Part shown: positions 48,642 through 56,431 of the stretch, in pieces | Position numbering within the stretch: the stretch's first letter is position 1 | Layout of the letters: every line of letters begins with the position of its first letter | Origin: an uncultured Bacilli bacterium | GTDB lineage: Bacteria > Bacillota_I > Bacilli_A > RF39 > UBA660 | Length of the DNA: 64,000 nt | Direction of reading: 5' to 3' | NCBI GenBank assembly: GCA_934085825.1 | Contig: CAKOHR010000006.1 | Coordinates: forward strand, 1-64,000 | Translations under genes and position numbers: made by a program | Notes under the pieces: generated by a model | Told to the model about the DNA's origin: nothing | Seen by the model: the letters and a program-made list of their open reading frames with translations, nothing else | Database searches by the model: none

Positions 48642-49148
48642 ATGAGAAAAGAAGATAAAAAACAAGATAAGAAAAATTTATTAGAAGAAAAAGTTATTTC
48701 TATTACTAGAGTTACTAAAGTTACTCAAGGCGGTAGACATTTCCGTTTCTGTGCTACTGTTGCAGTTGGAAACCGTAAAGGTTTAGTTGGTATTGGTAGT
48801 GGAAAAGCTAATGAAGTTCCAGAAGCTATCAAAAAAGCTTTACAAGCTGCTAATAAAAACGTATGTAAAGTTGCACTAAGTGAAGGAAGAACTATTCCTC
48901 ATGAAGCTGAAGCAAAAGTGGGTAGAGCTGTAGTTCTAGTTAAACCTGCTAAAGAAGGACGTGGAATCATCGCTGGTGGTGCTGCTCGTGCAGTTTTAGA
49001 ACTAGCTGGTGTTAAAGACATAGTTGCTAAAAGCCTTGGAGCTAATACTCAAGTTAATGTTGCTAAAGCTACTTTAGAAGCGTTAAAGAGCCAAAGAACT
49101 CCAGAACATATAGCTGAACTTCGTGGTAAGAAAGTTGAGGAATTATAA
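48642..49148 (+). CDS. rpsE: 30S ribosomal protein S5
   Basis: S5 (168 residues), involved in decoding fidelity. G-G-R-x-F-R-F-x-A-x-V-A-V-G-N-R-K-G-L-V-G and the A-A-R-A-V-L-E-L-A-G-V motif are present. The next gene is rplO directly; rpmD (L30), which normally lies here, is absent. Confidence 0.98.
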   Translation: MRKEDKKQDKKNLLEEKVISITRVTKVTQGGRHFRFCATVAVGNRKGLVGIGSGKANEVPEAIKKALQAANKNVCKVALSEGRTIPHEAEAKVGRAVVLVKPAKEGRGIIAGGAARAVLELAGVKDIVAKSLGANTQVNVAKATLEALKSQRTPEHIAELRGKKVEEL

Positions 49149-49149
49149 T

Positions 49150-49593
49150 ATGAGATTAGAAAATTTACCAAAAACTAAAGAAATGAAAGCATCTAAAAGA
49201 GTTGGTAGAGGACCAGGATCTGGAATGGGTAAAACATCTACTCGTGGAGAAAATGGTCAAAAATCAAGAAGTGGTGCTTCAATTAAAGCTTGGTTCCAAG
49301 GTGGACAAACACCTTTATATAGAAGAATTCCTATCAGAGGGTTTAATAATAAGAATTTTGAAACTAAATTTGCTGTTATTAACTTGAGTGATTTAGATAA
49401 ATTCTTTAATGATGGTGATGTTGTTACTCCAGAAGTACTTAAAGAAAGAAAAATAATAAAGAAACAACTTGACGGAGTTAAAGTATTAGGTAGTGGTGAA
49501 CTTACTAAAAAGCTTACTGTTAAAGCTAATAGATTCTCTGCAAAAGCTGTTACAAAAATTGAAAATATTGGTGGCAAAGCTGAGGTGATTTAG
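49150..49593 (+). CDS. rplO: 50S ribosomal protein L15
   Basis: L15 (147 residues): R-V-G-R-G-P-G-S-G-x-G-K-T-S-x-R-G and G-G-Q-T-P-L-Y-R-R-I-P signatures. ATG 49150 (M-R-L-E-N-L) follows GAGGA and matches the family start; the upstream in-frame codons lie in rpsE. Confidence 0.98.
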   Translation: MRLENLPKTKEMKASKRVGRGPGSGMGKTSTRGENGQKSRSGASIKAWFQGGQTPLYRRIPIRGFNNKNFETKFAVINLSDLDKFFNDGDVVTPEVLKERKIIKKQLDGVKVLGSGELTKKLTVKANRFSAKAVTKIENIGGKAEVI

Positions 49594-50859
49594 ATGTTTC
49601 GTGGCTTTTCGCAATTATTTAATAAAGCTAACAAAGATTTAAGAAAAAGAATATATTTTACATTATTCTGTTTAGGTCTTTTTGCTCTAGGATCATCTGT
49701 TACGATCCCTTGGGCGAGTCAAATTTATGAGGACCTAGGTTTCTTAGAAATATTTAATATCATGAGTGGTGGTGGACTTAGAAGCTTTTCTATATTTGCT
49801 TTAGGAGTTTCTCCGTACATCACAGCATCAATAATTACTCAATTGTTGCAAATGGATATTATTCCATATTTTAAAGATTTAAAAGAGCAAGGTTATGTTG
49901 GAAGACAAAAAATCAATAAAATTAATCGTTATTTAGGTATTCTTATTGGTTTCTTCCAAGCTTATGTATTATGTATTGCTTATATGGGTAGTGCTAGTAC
50001 TTTTGTAGAGCTTAAAACTGCATTAGTAATGACAGCTGGTACAGCTTTCTGTTTATGGATGGGTGACCAAATTACTAATAAAGGTATTGGTAATGGTCAA
50101 TCTATGCTAATTATGGCTGGTATAATCCTTAGTATGCCTCGTATATTTATAGGTGCTTATGATGGATTTATTACAAGTGGAACATATGAATCAGCGTTAG
50201 GTATTTTATTCTTTAGCTTATTTATCCTTACTTATATCCTTATTATTGTAGGTATTATATGGATACAACTTGCTGAGCGAAGAATACAAATTCAATATGC
50301 TAATAAGTCAACAAGTGCTTATGGTGCTCAAAATAGTTTCTTACCAATAAAACTTAACTCTGCCGGAGTTATGCCAGTAATATTTGCATCAATTCTTACA
50401 ACAATACCTGCAACAATAGTTGCTTTAACTAAGAATGATGCTGCAATAAATTTTGTTAACAAGTACATTGTGTATGATACTCCGACTGGTTTTGTGTTAT
50501 ATGTTATACTAATATTATTCTTTGGATATTTTTATACATTTATGGTAATGAATCCAGAAGAAATGAGTAAGAATTTGAATGAACGTGGAGGATATATTCC
50601 TGGAATAAGGCCTGGTGAAGATACTAGTAATTACATTAGTAATTCAATGGGTAAACTTACTCTTGTAGGAAGTATTTTCTTGGTAATACTTGCAGCTATA
50701 CCTGTTTTATTCTCTTTGATATTTAAGTTATCTAGTTCGGTAACTATCGGGGGAACAGGAATGTTAATTGTTGTAGGTGTTGCAATTGAAACTTATAAAC
50801 AAATGGAAAGCAGTTTAGTGAGTAGAAGTTATACTGCTAAGAGAAAGAGATTAAGATAG
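49594..50859 (+). CDS. secY: Protein translocase subunit SecY
   Basis: A 421-residue, ten-helix channel of the general secretion pathway. Typical I-T-A-S-I-I-x-Q-L-L-Q near TM2, G-I-G-N-G-x-S near TM4/5, N-S-A-G-V-M-P-V-I-F-A and G-x-x-I-P-G-I-R-P-G cytosolic loop. ATG is fused to the rplO stop. Confidence 0.98.
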   Translation: MFRGFSQLFNKANKDLRKRIYFTLFCLGLFALGSSVTIPWASQIYEDLGFLEIFNIMSGGGLRSFSIFALGVSPYITASIITQLLQMDIIPYFKDLKEQGYVGRQKINKINRYLGILIGFFQAYVLCIAYMGSASTFVELKTALVMTAGTAFCLWMGDQITNKGIGNGQSMLIMAGIILSMPRIFIGAYDGFITSGTYESALGILFFSLFILTYILIIVGIIWIQLAERRIQIQYANKSTSAYGAQNSFLPIKLNSAGVMPVIFASILTTIPATIVALTKNDAAINFVNKYIVYDTPTGFVLYVILILFFGYFYTFMVMNPEEMSKNLNERGGYIPGIRPGEDTSNYISNSMGKLTLVGSIFLVILAAIPVLFSLIFKLSSSVTIGGTGMLIVVGVAIETYKQMESSLVSRSYTAKRKRLR

Positions 50860-50860
50860 T

Positions 50861-51496
50861 ATGAAAAATATAATATTTATAGCTCCTCCCGCTGCGGGAA
50901 AAGGGACTCAAAGTACAAAGCTAAAAGAAAAATATAATTACTATCATTTGTCTACAGGTGATATGCTAAGAGAAGCAATTGCTTCTGGTAGTGAATTTGG
51001 GTTAATGCTTAAAAATATTATTGATGAAGGTAAATTAGTAAGTGATGAAATTATGATAAATTTAATAAAAGACAGACTTACTAATTTAAATGGGAAACCA
51101 TTTATATTAGATGGTTTCCCTCGAACTCTTAATCAAGCAAAATCTTTGGAAGATTTACTTGATAGAGATTATGAAGTAATATATTTAGATTTGAGTGAAG
51201 AAAAAGCTGTTTCTAGGATTTTAAGTAGACTTACTTGTAGTTGTGGAAAGTCATATAATCTAAATGTTGATGCGTTAAAGCCAAAAAAAGAAGGTATTTG
51301 TGATGGATGTGGAAATTCTCTTGTAAAAAGAGGAGATGATAATGCAGAAGCATCTAAGGTTAGATATAAATCTTTTATAGATAATACAAAACCTTTAATA
51401 AATTACTATGAAGCTAAAGGCAAACTTCATAAAATAGATGTTAATAGAAGTGTAGATGATATCTTTGAGGATATCGAGGAAATTTGTAATGATTAG
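50861..51496 (+). CDS. adk: Adenylate kinase (zinc-lid form)
   Basis: Interconverts ATP, AMP and ADP (211 residues). The P-loop is A-P-P-A-A-G-K-G-T-Q, slightly unlike the usual G-P-P-G-A-G-K-G-T-Q. F-I-L-D-G-F-P-R-T motif present. The lid has C-x-C and C-x2-C, a likely zinc site typical of Gram-positives. Overlaps map by 8 bases. Confidence 0.96.
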   Translation: MKNIIFIAPPAAGKGTQSTKLKEKYNYYHLSTGDMLREAIASGSEFGLMLKNIIDEGKLVSDEIMINLIKDRLTNLNGKPFILDGFPRTLNQAKSLEDLLDRDYEVIYLDLSEEKAVSRILSRLTCSCGKSYNLNVDALKPKKEGICDGCGNSLVKRGDDNAEASKVRYKSFIDNTKPLINYYEAKGKLHKIDVNRSVDDIFEDIEEICND

Positions 51497-52232
51497 TATT
51501 AAGAGTGATAGAGAAATTGAATTAATGAGACAAGCCGGTAAATATCTTTGTGATACTTTTAAATATATAGAAAAGTATGTAGAAACTGGTGTTACCACTA
51601 TGAAATTAGATGCATTAATTCATGATTATATAGTAAGTATTGGATGTGTTCCTTCTTGTTTAGGTTATGAAGGTTATCCTGCTACAAGCTGTATATCAAT
51701 TAATGATGAAGTTGTTCATGGTATACCTGGAGAACGTAAAATCAAGAACGGCGATATTGTTTCAATAGATTTAGTTTTAAGTTATAAAGGTTATCATGCT
51801 GATGCTACTAGAACTTATATTGTTGGTAATGTAAGTGAGAAAGTTAAAAATTTAGTAAAAGATACTAAAGATGCATTTTATGCAGGTGTAGCAAAGGTTA
51901 AAGAAGGTGCAAGAGTTAGGGATATAAGTCGTGCAATTGAAGATTATGCTCATAGTCATGGTTTATCAGTAGTTGAAGAATTATGTGGACATGGTATTGG
52001 ACTTGAAATGCATGAAGAACCTGATGTTTGTAACTTTGATGATGGCAATATGACCAGACTCAAAGCTGGTATGGTTATTGCTATTGAACCTATGCTTAAT
52101 TTAGGTAGTAAAAAAGTATATCTATGTGATGATGACTGGACAGTTAAAACTATGGATGGAGAGCCATCATGTCACTATGAAAATACAGTATTAGTTACAA
52201 AAGATGGATATGAAATATTAACAGGAGATTAA
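51489..52232 (+). CDS. map: Methionine aminopeptidase type I
   Basis: Removes N-terminal Met from new proteins (247 residues). Metal ligands are visible in S-I-D-L-V-L, A-D-A-T-R-T-Y, G-H-G-I-G-L-E-M-H-E-E-P, I-E-P-M and Y-E-N-T-V. ATG 51489 is chosen for the GAGGAAA site and family start I-S-I-K-S-D-R-E-I-E-L-M. Confidence 0.96.
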   Translation: MISIKSDREIELMRQAGKYLCDTFKYIEKYVETGVTTMKLDALIHDYIVSIGCVPSCLGYEGYPATSCISINDEVVHGIPGERKIKNGDIVSIDLVLSYKGYHADATRTYIVGNVSEKVKNLVKDTKDAFYAGVAKVKEGARVRDISRAIEDYAHSHGLSVVEELCGHGIGLEMHEEPDVCNFDDGNMTRLKAGMVIAIEPMLNLGSKKVYLCDDDWTVKTMDGEPSCHYENTVLVTKDGYEILTGD

Positions 52233-52235
52233 AAT

Positions 52236-52454
52236 ATGGGAAAAAAAGATAAAATTGAAGTAGAAGGAAAAGTTACTGAAGTTTTAAAAGGTAGTGATTA
52301 CTTAGTTGAACTTAGTAATGGACACACTGTAAAAGCCTACGTTTCTGGTAAAATGCGTATGAACATGATTCGTATTCTACCAGGTGATAAAGTTACAGTG
52401 GAACTTTCACCATACGATTTAACACGTGGGATTATAAAATGGAATAATAGATAA
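52236..52454 (+). CDS. infA: Translation initiation factor IF-1
   Basis: A 72-residue S1-like OB-fold protein that binds the A site of the 30S during initiation. E-V-E-G-K-V-T-E-V-L and V-x-A-x-V-S-G-K-M-R-M-N-x-I-R-I motifs; standard place before rpmJ. Confidence 0.98.
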   Translation: MGKKDKIEVEGKVTEVLKGSDYLVELSNGHTVKAYVSGKMRMNMIRILPGDKVTVELSPYDLTRGIIKWNNR

Positions 52455-52465
52455 GGAGTGAAATT

Positions 52466-52579
52466 ATGAAAGTTAGACCATCAGTAAAAAAGATTTGCAA
52501 AAAATGTAAAATCATTAGAAGAAAAGGAAAAGTTAGGGTTATTTGTGAAAATCCTAAACATAAACAAGTACAAGGTTAA
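52466..52579 (+). CDS. rpmJ: 50S ribosomal protein L36
   Basis: L36 (37 residues), the smallest ribosomal protein. M-K-V-R-P-S-V-K-K-I-C-K-K-C, later Cys and H in C-E-N-P-K-H give the zinc ribbon (C-x2-C...C...H). AAGGAG is 7 bases upstream. Standard order infA-rpmJ-rpsM. Confidence 0.98.
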   Translation: MKVRPSVKKICKKCKIIRRKGKVRVICENPKHKQVQG

Positions 52580-52592
52580 GGAGGAAATATAA

Positions 52593-52967
52593 ATGGCAAG
52601 AATTAAAAATATTGAATTACCAAATGAAAAACATACTTGTATTGGACTTACAGCAATTTATGGTATTGGTAGAAATTTAGCAAAAACAATATGTGCAGAT
52701 GCAAATGTTGAACCAACTAAAAAAATTAAAGATTTAACTGAAGAAGAAATTGCTAAACTTCGTCGTGAAATCGATAAATACACAGTTGAAGGTGACCTTA
52801 GACGTGACGTTCAAATGAGTATAAAGAACAAAATGGAAATAAATTGTTATGAAGGTATTAGACACAAAAAAGGATTACCTGTAAGAGGACAAAGAACTAG
52901 TAGAAATGCTAAAACTCGTAAAGGTAGAGGAAAAGTTGTAGCTAATAAGAAAAAGGTCGGAAAGTAG
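52593..52967 (+). CDS. rpsM: 30S ribosomal protein S13
   Basis: S13 (124 residues), a head protein touching P-site tRNA. Y-G-I-G-R helix, L-x-R-D-V-x-M and R-H-K-K-G-L-P-V-R-G-Q-R-T motif, lysine-rich tail. Confidence 0.98.
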   Translation: MARIKNIELPNEKHTCIGLTAIYGIGRNLAKTICADANVEPTKKIKDLTEEEIAKLRREIDKYTVEGDLRRDVQMSIKNKMEINCYEGIRHKKGLPVRGQRTSRNAKTRKGRGKVVANKKKVGK

Positions 52968-52978
52968 GGTGTTAATAT

Positions 52979-53362
52979 ATGGCATATAATAGAAGAAAAA
53001 GAAAAGTAAAGAAGAATATTCCTGAAGCTGTTGCTCACATTCATTCAACTTATAATAATACTATTGTTACTATAAGTGATAAAGAAGGTAACGCTATTAG
53101 TTGGTCATCAGCTGGTAGAATTGGTTATAAAGGAAGTAAAAAGAAAACTCCATTTGCTGCTGGACTTACTAGTGAAGCTGCTGCAGCTGCTGCTGTTGAA
53201 GCTGGAGTTAAAAAAGTTGATGTATTTGTTAAAGGTCTTGGACCTGGAAGAGAAAATGCAATTAGATCACTTCAAACTGCAGGACTTGAAATTACAAGTA
53301 TAACTGATGAAACACCAATTCCTCATAATGGATGTCGTCCACCAAAAAGACCAAGAAACTAA
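52979..53362 (+). CDS. rpsK: 30S ribosomal protein S11
   Basis: S11 (127 residues), on the 30S platform. A-H-I-H-S-T-Y-N-N-T-I-V-T, G-x-G-P-G-R-E-x-A-I-R and P-H-N-G-C-R-P-P-K-R-x-R motifs are complete. Confidence 0.98.
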   Translation: MAYNRRKRKVKKNIPEAVAHIHSTYNNTIVTISDKEGNAISWSSAGRIGYKGSKKKTPFAAGLTSEAAAAAAVEAGVKKVDVFVKGLGPGRENAIRSLQTAGLEITSITDETPIPHNGCRPPKRPRN

Positions 53363-53383
53363 TAAGGGAAAGGAACGTGTACT

Positions 53384-54328
53384 ATGATAAAATTTGAAAA
53401 ACCAGACTATAAAATTACTGAATATCAAGAAAGCAATCATTATGCTAAGTTTGAAATTGAACCATTAGAAAGAGGTTTTGGTACTACAATAGGAAATGCT
53501 ATGAGAAGAGTACTTCTATCAAGTTTACCTGGTAGTGCTGTTACTTCTATTAAAATTGATGGTGTAATGCATGAATTTCAAAAAATTGAAGGTGTTGTTG
53601 AAGATGTTACAACTATAGTATTAAATATTAAAAAATTAGTTGTAAAAAATCATTCAACTGGAGAAAAAGTTATAAGAATTACGAAATCAGAAGAAGGACC
53701 AGTACTTGCTGGAGATATTGAAAATGATGCTGATATTGAAGTTATGAATCCTGATCTAGTTATTTGTAATTTAGTAGCTGGAGGGAAAATTAATATTGAA
53801 ATGACTGTTAATAATGGTCGTGGATTTACACCAGCTGCTGTTAATAAGGCTAATATGGACCAAAACGTTGCAGGTGTTATTGCAATAGATTCAAATTACT
53901 CACCAATCGAAGTTGTTAAATATGAAGTATTAGATACTCGTGTTGGTCAAGATGAAACTTATGATAAATTAGTTATGGAAATTACTACTGATGCATCTAT
54001 GACTCCAGAAGAAGCTATGGCACTTGGTGCTAAGATATTAATTGAACACTTTACAATAATCTCTGATTTAAATTCAATTAGTAATATTGCTAATATAATG
54101 CAAGAAAAGAAAATTGATACAATGACTAAGACACTTGAAACACCAATTGAAGAAGTTGAATTCTCAGTAAGAGCTTATAATTGTTTAAAGAGAGCTGGTA
54201 TTCATACCGTTCAAGATTTAGTTAACAAAAAAGAAGTAGAAGTTACTAAGATCAGAAACTTAGGAAAGAAATCATTAAAGGAAGTTCTTGATAAAGTTGA
54301 AGAATTAGGACTTACATTTAAGGAGTAG
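53384..54328 (+). CDS. rpoA: RNA polymerase alpha subunit
   Basis: The alpha subunit (314 residues) that assembles RNA polymerase and contacts activators. N-terminal domain: P-L-E-R-G-F-G-T-T-I-G-N-A-M-R-R-V-L-L. C-terminal domain: L-x-x-P-I-E-E-V-E-F-S-V-R-A-Y-N-C-L-K-R-A-G-I and N-L-G-K-K-S-L-K-E-V. Confidence 0.98.
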   Translation: MIKFEKPDYKITEYQESNHYAKFEIEPLERGFGTTIGNAMRRVLLSSLPGSAVTSIKIDGVMHEFQKIEGVVEDVTTIVLNIKKLVVKNHSTGEKVIRITKSEEGPVLAGDIENDADIEVMNPDLVICNLVAGGKINIEMTVNNGRGFTPAAVNKANMDQNVAGVIAIDSNYSPIEVVKYEVLDTRVGQDETYDKLVMEITTDASMTPEEAMALGAKILIEHFTIISDLNSISNIANIMQEKKIDTMTKTLETPIEEVEFSVRAYNCLKRAGIHTVQDLVNKKEVEVTKIRNLGKKSLKEVLDKVEELGLTFKE

Positions 54329-54331
54329 AAT

Positions 54332-54673
54332 ATGAAATATAGAAAATTAGGAAGAGAAACTAGAATTAGAAGAAGTATTTTAGCTGGACTTACTAAAGAT
54401 GTAATCATGAATGGTTATGTTGTAACTACTGAAGCTAGAGCTAAAGAAGTAAGAAAATTTGTTGATAAAATGATTACTTATGGAAAAGATGGTTCACTTG
54501 TTGCTCGTAGAAAAGCACTTGCTTTCTTACATAATGATAATGAAGTTGTATCTAAAGTATTTAATGAACTAGCTAAAACTTATGAAACTAGAAATGGTGG
54601 ATATACTAGAATTATTAAACTTAAAGAACGTCGTGGAGACGATGCTTTAGAAGTAAAACTAGAATTAGTTTAA
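54332..54673 (+). CDS. rplQ: 50S ribosomal protein L17
   Basis: L17 (113 residues), near the tunnel exit. Y-R-K-L-G-R-x-x-x-x-R start, T-T-E-A-R-A-K-E-V-R and the G-G-Y-T-R-I-I-K-L motif. Last gene of the cluster, followed by a terminator. Confidence 0.98.
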   Translation: MKYRKLGRETRIRRSILAGLTKDVIMNGYVVTTEARAKEVRKFVDKMITYGKDGSLVARRKALAFLHNDNEVVSKVFNELAKTYETRNGGYTRIIKLKERRGDDALEVKLELV

Positions 54674-54683
54674 TTAGAGGAAA

Positions 54684-54716
54684 ACAATTAACTTAATGGT
54701 TAGTTGTTTTTTTGTT
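54684..54716 (+). terminator. Terminator of the ribosomal superoperon
   Basis: AACAATTAAC pairs with GTTAGTTGTT (10 bp, one wobble) around a short loop, then T-run. Confidence 0.88.
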
Positions 54717-54745
54717 AAAGTATAAATGATTAAAAATTTAAATGT

Positions 54746-54905
54746 GATCGGATAAAACTCTAAAATATGACTGAAAGAGTCAATAAAGAATGAAGGCAGC
54801 ATAGAACCAAAAGTACTTTGTGTTATTTGCGGTTTATCAAATGCTATCTATAAACGTCCTGATGGTGTTATTGTTGTTGTGCCAATAACTGCACTTAAAA
54901 ATTAA
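54746..54905 (+). pseudogene. Remnant of a DUF4143-type ATPase gene (copy 3)
   Basis: The frame D-R-I-K-L-stop-N-M-T-E-R-V-N-K-E is followed, after one frameshift, by E-P-K-V-L-C-V-I-C-G-L-S-N-A-I-Y-K-R-P-D-G-V and P-I-T-A-L-K-N-stop at 54905. This is the extreme C-terminus of a DUF4143 protein with an in-frame stop and a frameshift, so it cannot be functional. The terminator that served it (54916-54945) is intact. Confidence 0.7.
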
Positions 54906-54915
54906 ATATAACGAT

Positions 54916-54945
54916 AGTTTTGCGGTTGCAGTCGCAAAACTTTTT
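54916..54945 (+). terminator. Intact terminator after the DUF4143 remnant
   Basis: AGTTTTGCG (54916-54924) pairs perfectly with CGCAAAACT (54933-54941), then T-run. Confidence 0.85.
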
Positions 54946-54998
54946 AAAAATAAGTATATTAAATTTTGTTTCATCCATAATATAAGTGGAGGAAAAAT

Positions 54999-55184
54999 AT
55001 GAAAGATAAAGAATGTAATTGTTGTAGCGATGCTAAGTTTGGTGTAGCATATATTGATCCGGAGTCTGGTTTACTTTGTAGTAAAATAGATACTGGTATG
55101 GAGCTTCCAAAAGGAAAAAAGGTTCTTGCACCTAGAATTTGTACTAAGTGTGGAAATACGGAGTGGAAGACAATTGATAACTAG
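54999..55184 (+). CDS. Small cysteine-rich protein, unknown function
   Basis: A 61-residue protein with six cysteines: C-x-C-C near the N-terminus, a single Cys, and C-x2-C-G-N-T near the end, suggesting a zinc ribbon. No family is recognised. GGAGG lies 6 bases upstream and a terminator follows, supporting a real gene. It lies alone between a pseudogene and rpsF. CATAATATA (54976-54984) is upstream, but it lacks the AC element seen in the two sigma-K-like modules. Confidence 0.65.
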   Translation: MKDKECNCCSDAKFGVAYIDPESGLLCSKIDTGMELPKGKKVLAPRICTKCGNTEWKTIDN

Positions 55185-55185
55185 A

Positions 55186-55213
55186 AAGTAAGCTGTAAAA
55201 AGCTTGCTTTTTT
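55186..55213 (+). terminator. Terminator of the cysteine-rich gene
   Basis: AAGTAAGC (55186-55193) pairs with GCTTGCTT (55202-55209, one wobble), then T-run. Confidence 0.85.
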
Positions 55214-55235
55214 GTGCAAAAGTATACAATTTTGC

Positions 55236-55264
55236 TTGTAATCCGAATATATATTTGTTATAAT
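55236..55264 (+). promoter_or_regulatory. Promoter of rpsF-ssb-rpsR
   Basis: TTGTAA (55236-55241), 17-base spacer, TATAAT (55259-55264) with an extended TG-T. Confidence 0.75.
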
Positions 55265-55270
55265 ATTTGC

Positions 55271-55332
55271 GAGTAAAGAAATTACTCCTTGCTTCTAAGG
55301 AAGCCGAAAAGACCGTAAGGAGGTGGATGTTG
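55271..55332 (+). ncRNA. S6:S18-responsive leader of rpsF
   Basis: CTCCTT (55285-55290) pairs with AAGGAG (55317-55322), which is the ribosome binding site, and inside it GCTTC (55291-55295) pairs with GAAGC (55300-55304). Two CCG elements lie in the internal loop. This matches the published S6:S18 mRNA motif by which the S6-S18 complex represses its own operon. The fold is from inspection only. Confidence 0.7.
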
Positions 55333-55623
55333 ATGACTAAGTATGAAATTATGTTTATTGTTAAGTCTACATTAGACGAAGAAACTATTAAAAAGACTAG
55401 TGAAGATTTACAAAAATTAATAAACAATAAACCATCTAAGGTTATCGAATTCAAAGAAATGGGTAGAAAGAAATTAGCTTATCCAATAAAAAAAGAAGTT
55501 AGTGGATACTACTATGTTATGACTGTTGAAGTAACACATGAAACCCTTCAAGAATTTGATAGAAAAGTTTCTATTAATGAAAATGTTTTAAGACATTTAA
55601 TTATCAAAATTGAAGGAGAATAG
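55333..55623 (+). CDS. rpsF: 30S ribosomal protein S6
   Basis: S6 (96 residues), which binds S18 on the 30S platform. Y-E-I-M-F-I-V start, K-L-A-Y-P-I-K-K and Y-Y-V-M motifs. ATG 55333 is chosen over 55327 and 55267 because AAGGAGG fits its spacing and the length then matches the family. Operon rpsF-ssb-rpsR. Confidence 0.97.
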   Translation: MTKYEIMFIVKSTLDEETIKKTSEDLQKLINNKPSKVIEFKEMGRKKLAYPIKKEVSGYYYVMTVEVTHETLQEFDRKVSINENVLRHLIIKIEGE

Positions 55624-55625
55624 TA

Positions 55626-56123
55626 ATGAACAAAGTAATATTAACTGGGAGATTAACAAGAGATCCCGAATCAAGAATGACTCAAAGTAATATGGAAATA
55701 TCAAGATTTTCACTAGCTTGTCAAAGTGACTTTGTTAGCCGTGATGGTGAAAGAGAAACTGAATTTATTAATTGTGTAGCTTTTAATAGAAGTGCTCAAA
55801 CTATTAATAGATATTGCCGTAAAGGACAAATGATTTTAGTTCAAGGTAGGATTAGAAATAGTAGTTATGATGCACAAGATGGTACTAAGAGATATACAAC
55901 AGATGTTGTAGTAGATAATTTTGAATTCTTAGGAAGTAGAAATGATGGTGCAAGTGCTCCAGCAGGTGCAGGATATAATGCTCCAGCTAGTAATAATAGT
56001 GTAGCATATAGTCCTGGGGCTCCAGCTACACCTAGTGCTGTTGAAACAACTGATATTAGTGAAGATCCTTATAAAGACTTTGGAGATGAATTTACTTTAA
56101 GTAGTGATGATTTACCATTTTAA
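55626..56123 (+). CDS. ssb: Single-stranded DNA-binding protein
   Basis: A 165-residue SSB: OB-fold (about residues 1-105) beginning M-N-K-V-I-L-T-G-R-L-T-R-D-P-E, with E-F-I-N-C-V-A-F and G-Q-x-I-L-V-Q-G-R-I motifs, a flexible Ala/Ser/Pro/Asn linker, and the acidic tip D-D-L-P-F that recruits repair proteins. Normal place between rpsF and rpsR. Confidence 0.98.
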   Translation: MNKVILTGRLTRDPESRMTQSNMEISRFSLACQSDFVSRDGERETEFINCVAFNRSAQTINRYCRKGQMILVQGRIRNSSYDAQDGTKRYTTDVVVDNFEFLGSRNDGASAPAGAGYNAPASNNSVAYSPGAPATPSAVETTDISEDPYKDFGDEFTLSSDDLPF

Positions 56124-56142
56124 TTAAAGGAGGATAAGGAAA

Positions 56143-56358
56143 GTGGCAGAATTTTATCGTAAGAAAAAGAAAATATGTCAAATGTGTGCTGGAAAAAGCG
56201 TAGATTATAAAGATGTTATGATTATCAATAAATATATTAATGATAAAGGCAAGATTTTACCAAGAAGAATGACTGGTGCTTGTGCTAAACATCAAAGACA
56301 TATTGCTGAACAAGTTAAATATGCAAGATTTATGGCTTTAATACCATTTGTTAAATAA
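56143..56358 (+). CDS. rpsR: 30S ribosomal protein S18
   Basis: S18 (71 residues), partner of S6. R-K-K-K-I-C-Q-M-C-A-G-K, I-D-Y-K-D-like segment and I-x-P-R-R-x-T-G-x-C-A-K-H-Q-R signature. GTG start after AAAGGAGG. Confidence 0.97.
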   Translation: MAEFYRKKKKICQMCAGKSVDYKDVMIINKYINDKGKILPRRMTGACAKHQRHIAEQVKYARFMALIPFVK

Positions 56359-56361
56359 TTT

Positions 56362-56384
56362 AACTCACCTTTGGGTGAGTTTTT
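56362..56384 (+). terminator. Terminator of rpsF-ssb-rpsR
   Basis: AACTCACC (56362-56369) pairs with GGTGAGTT (56374-56381), then T-run. Confidence 0.88.
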
Positions 56385-56431
56385 CTATACTTAAAATACT
56401 TATTGTGATAAAATGTTTATAGGTGAATCGT

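Noticed and set aside
54976..54984. Third sigma-K-like -10 (CATAATATA)
   Set aside because: No AC lies 16 or 17 bases upstream, so it was not counted as the same promoter module.
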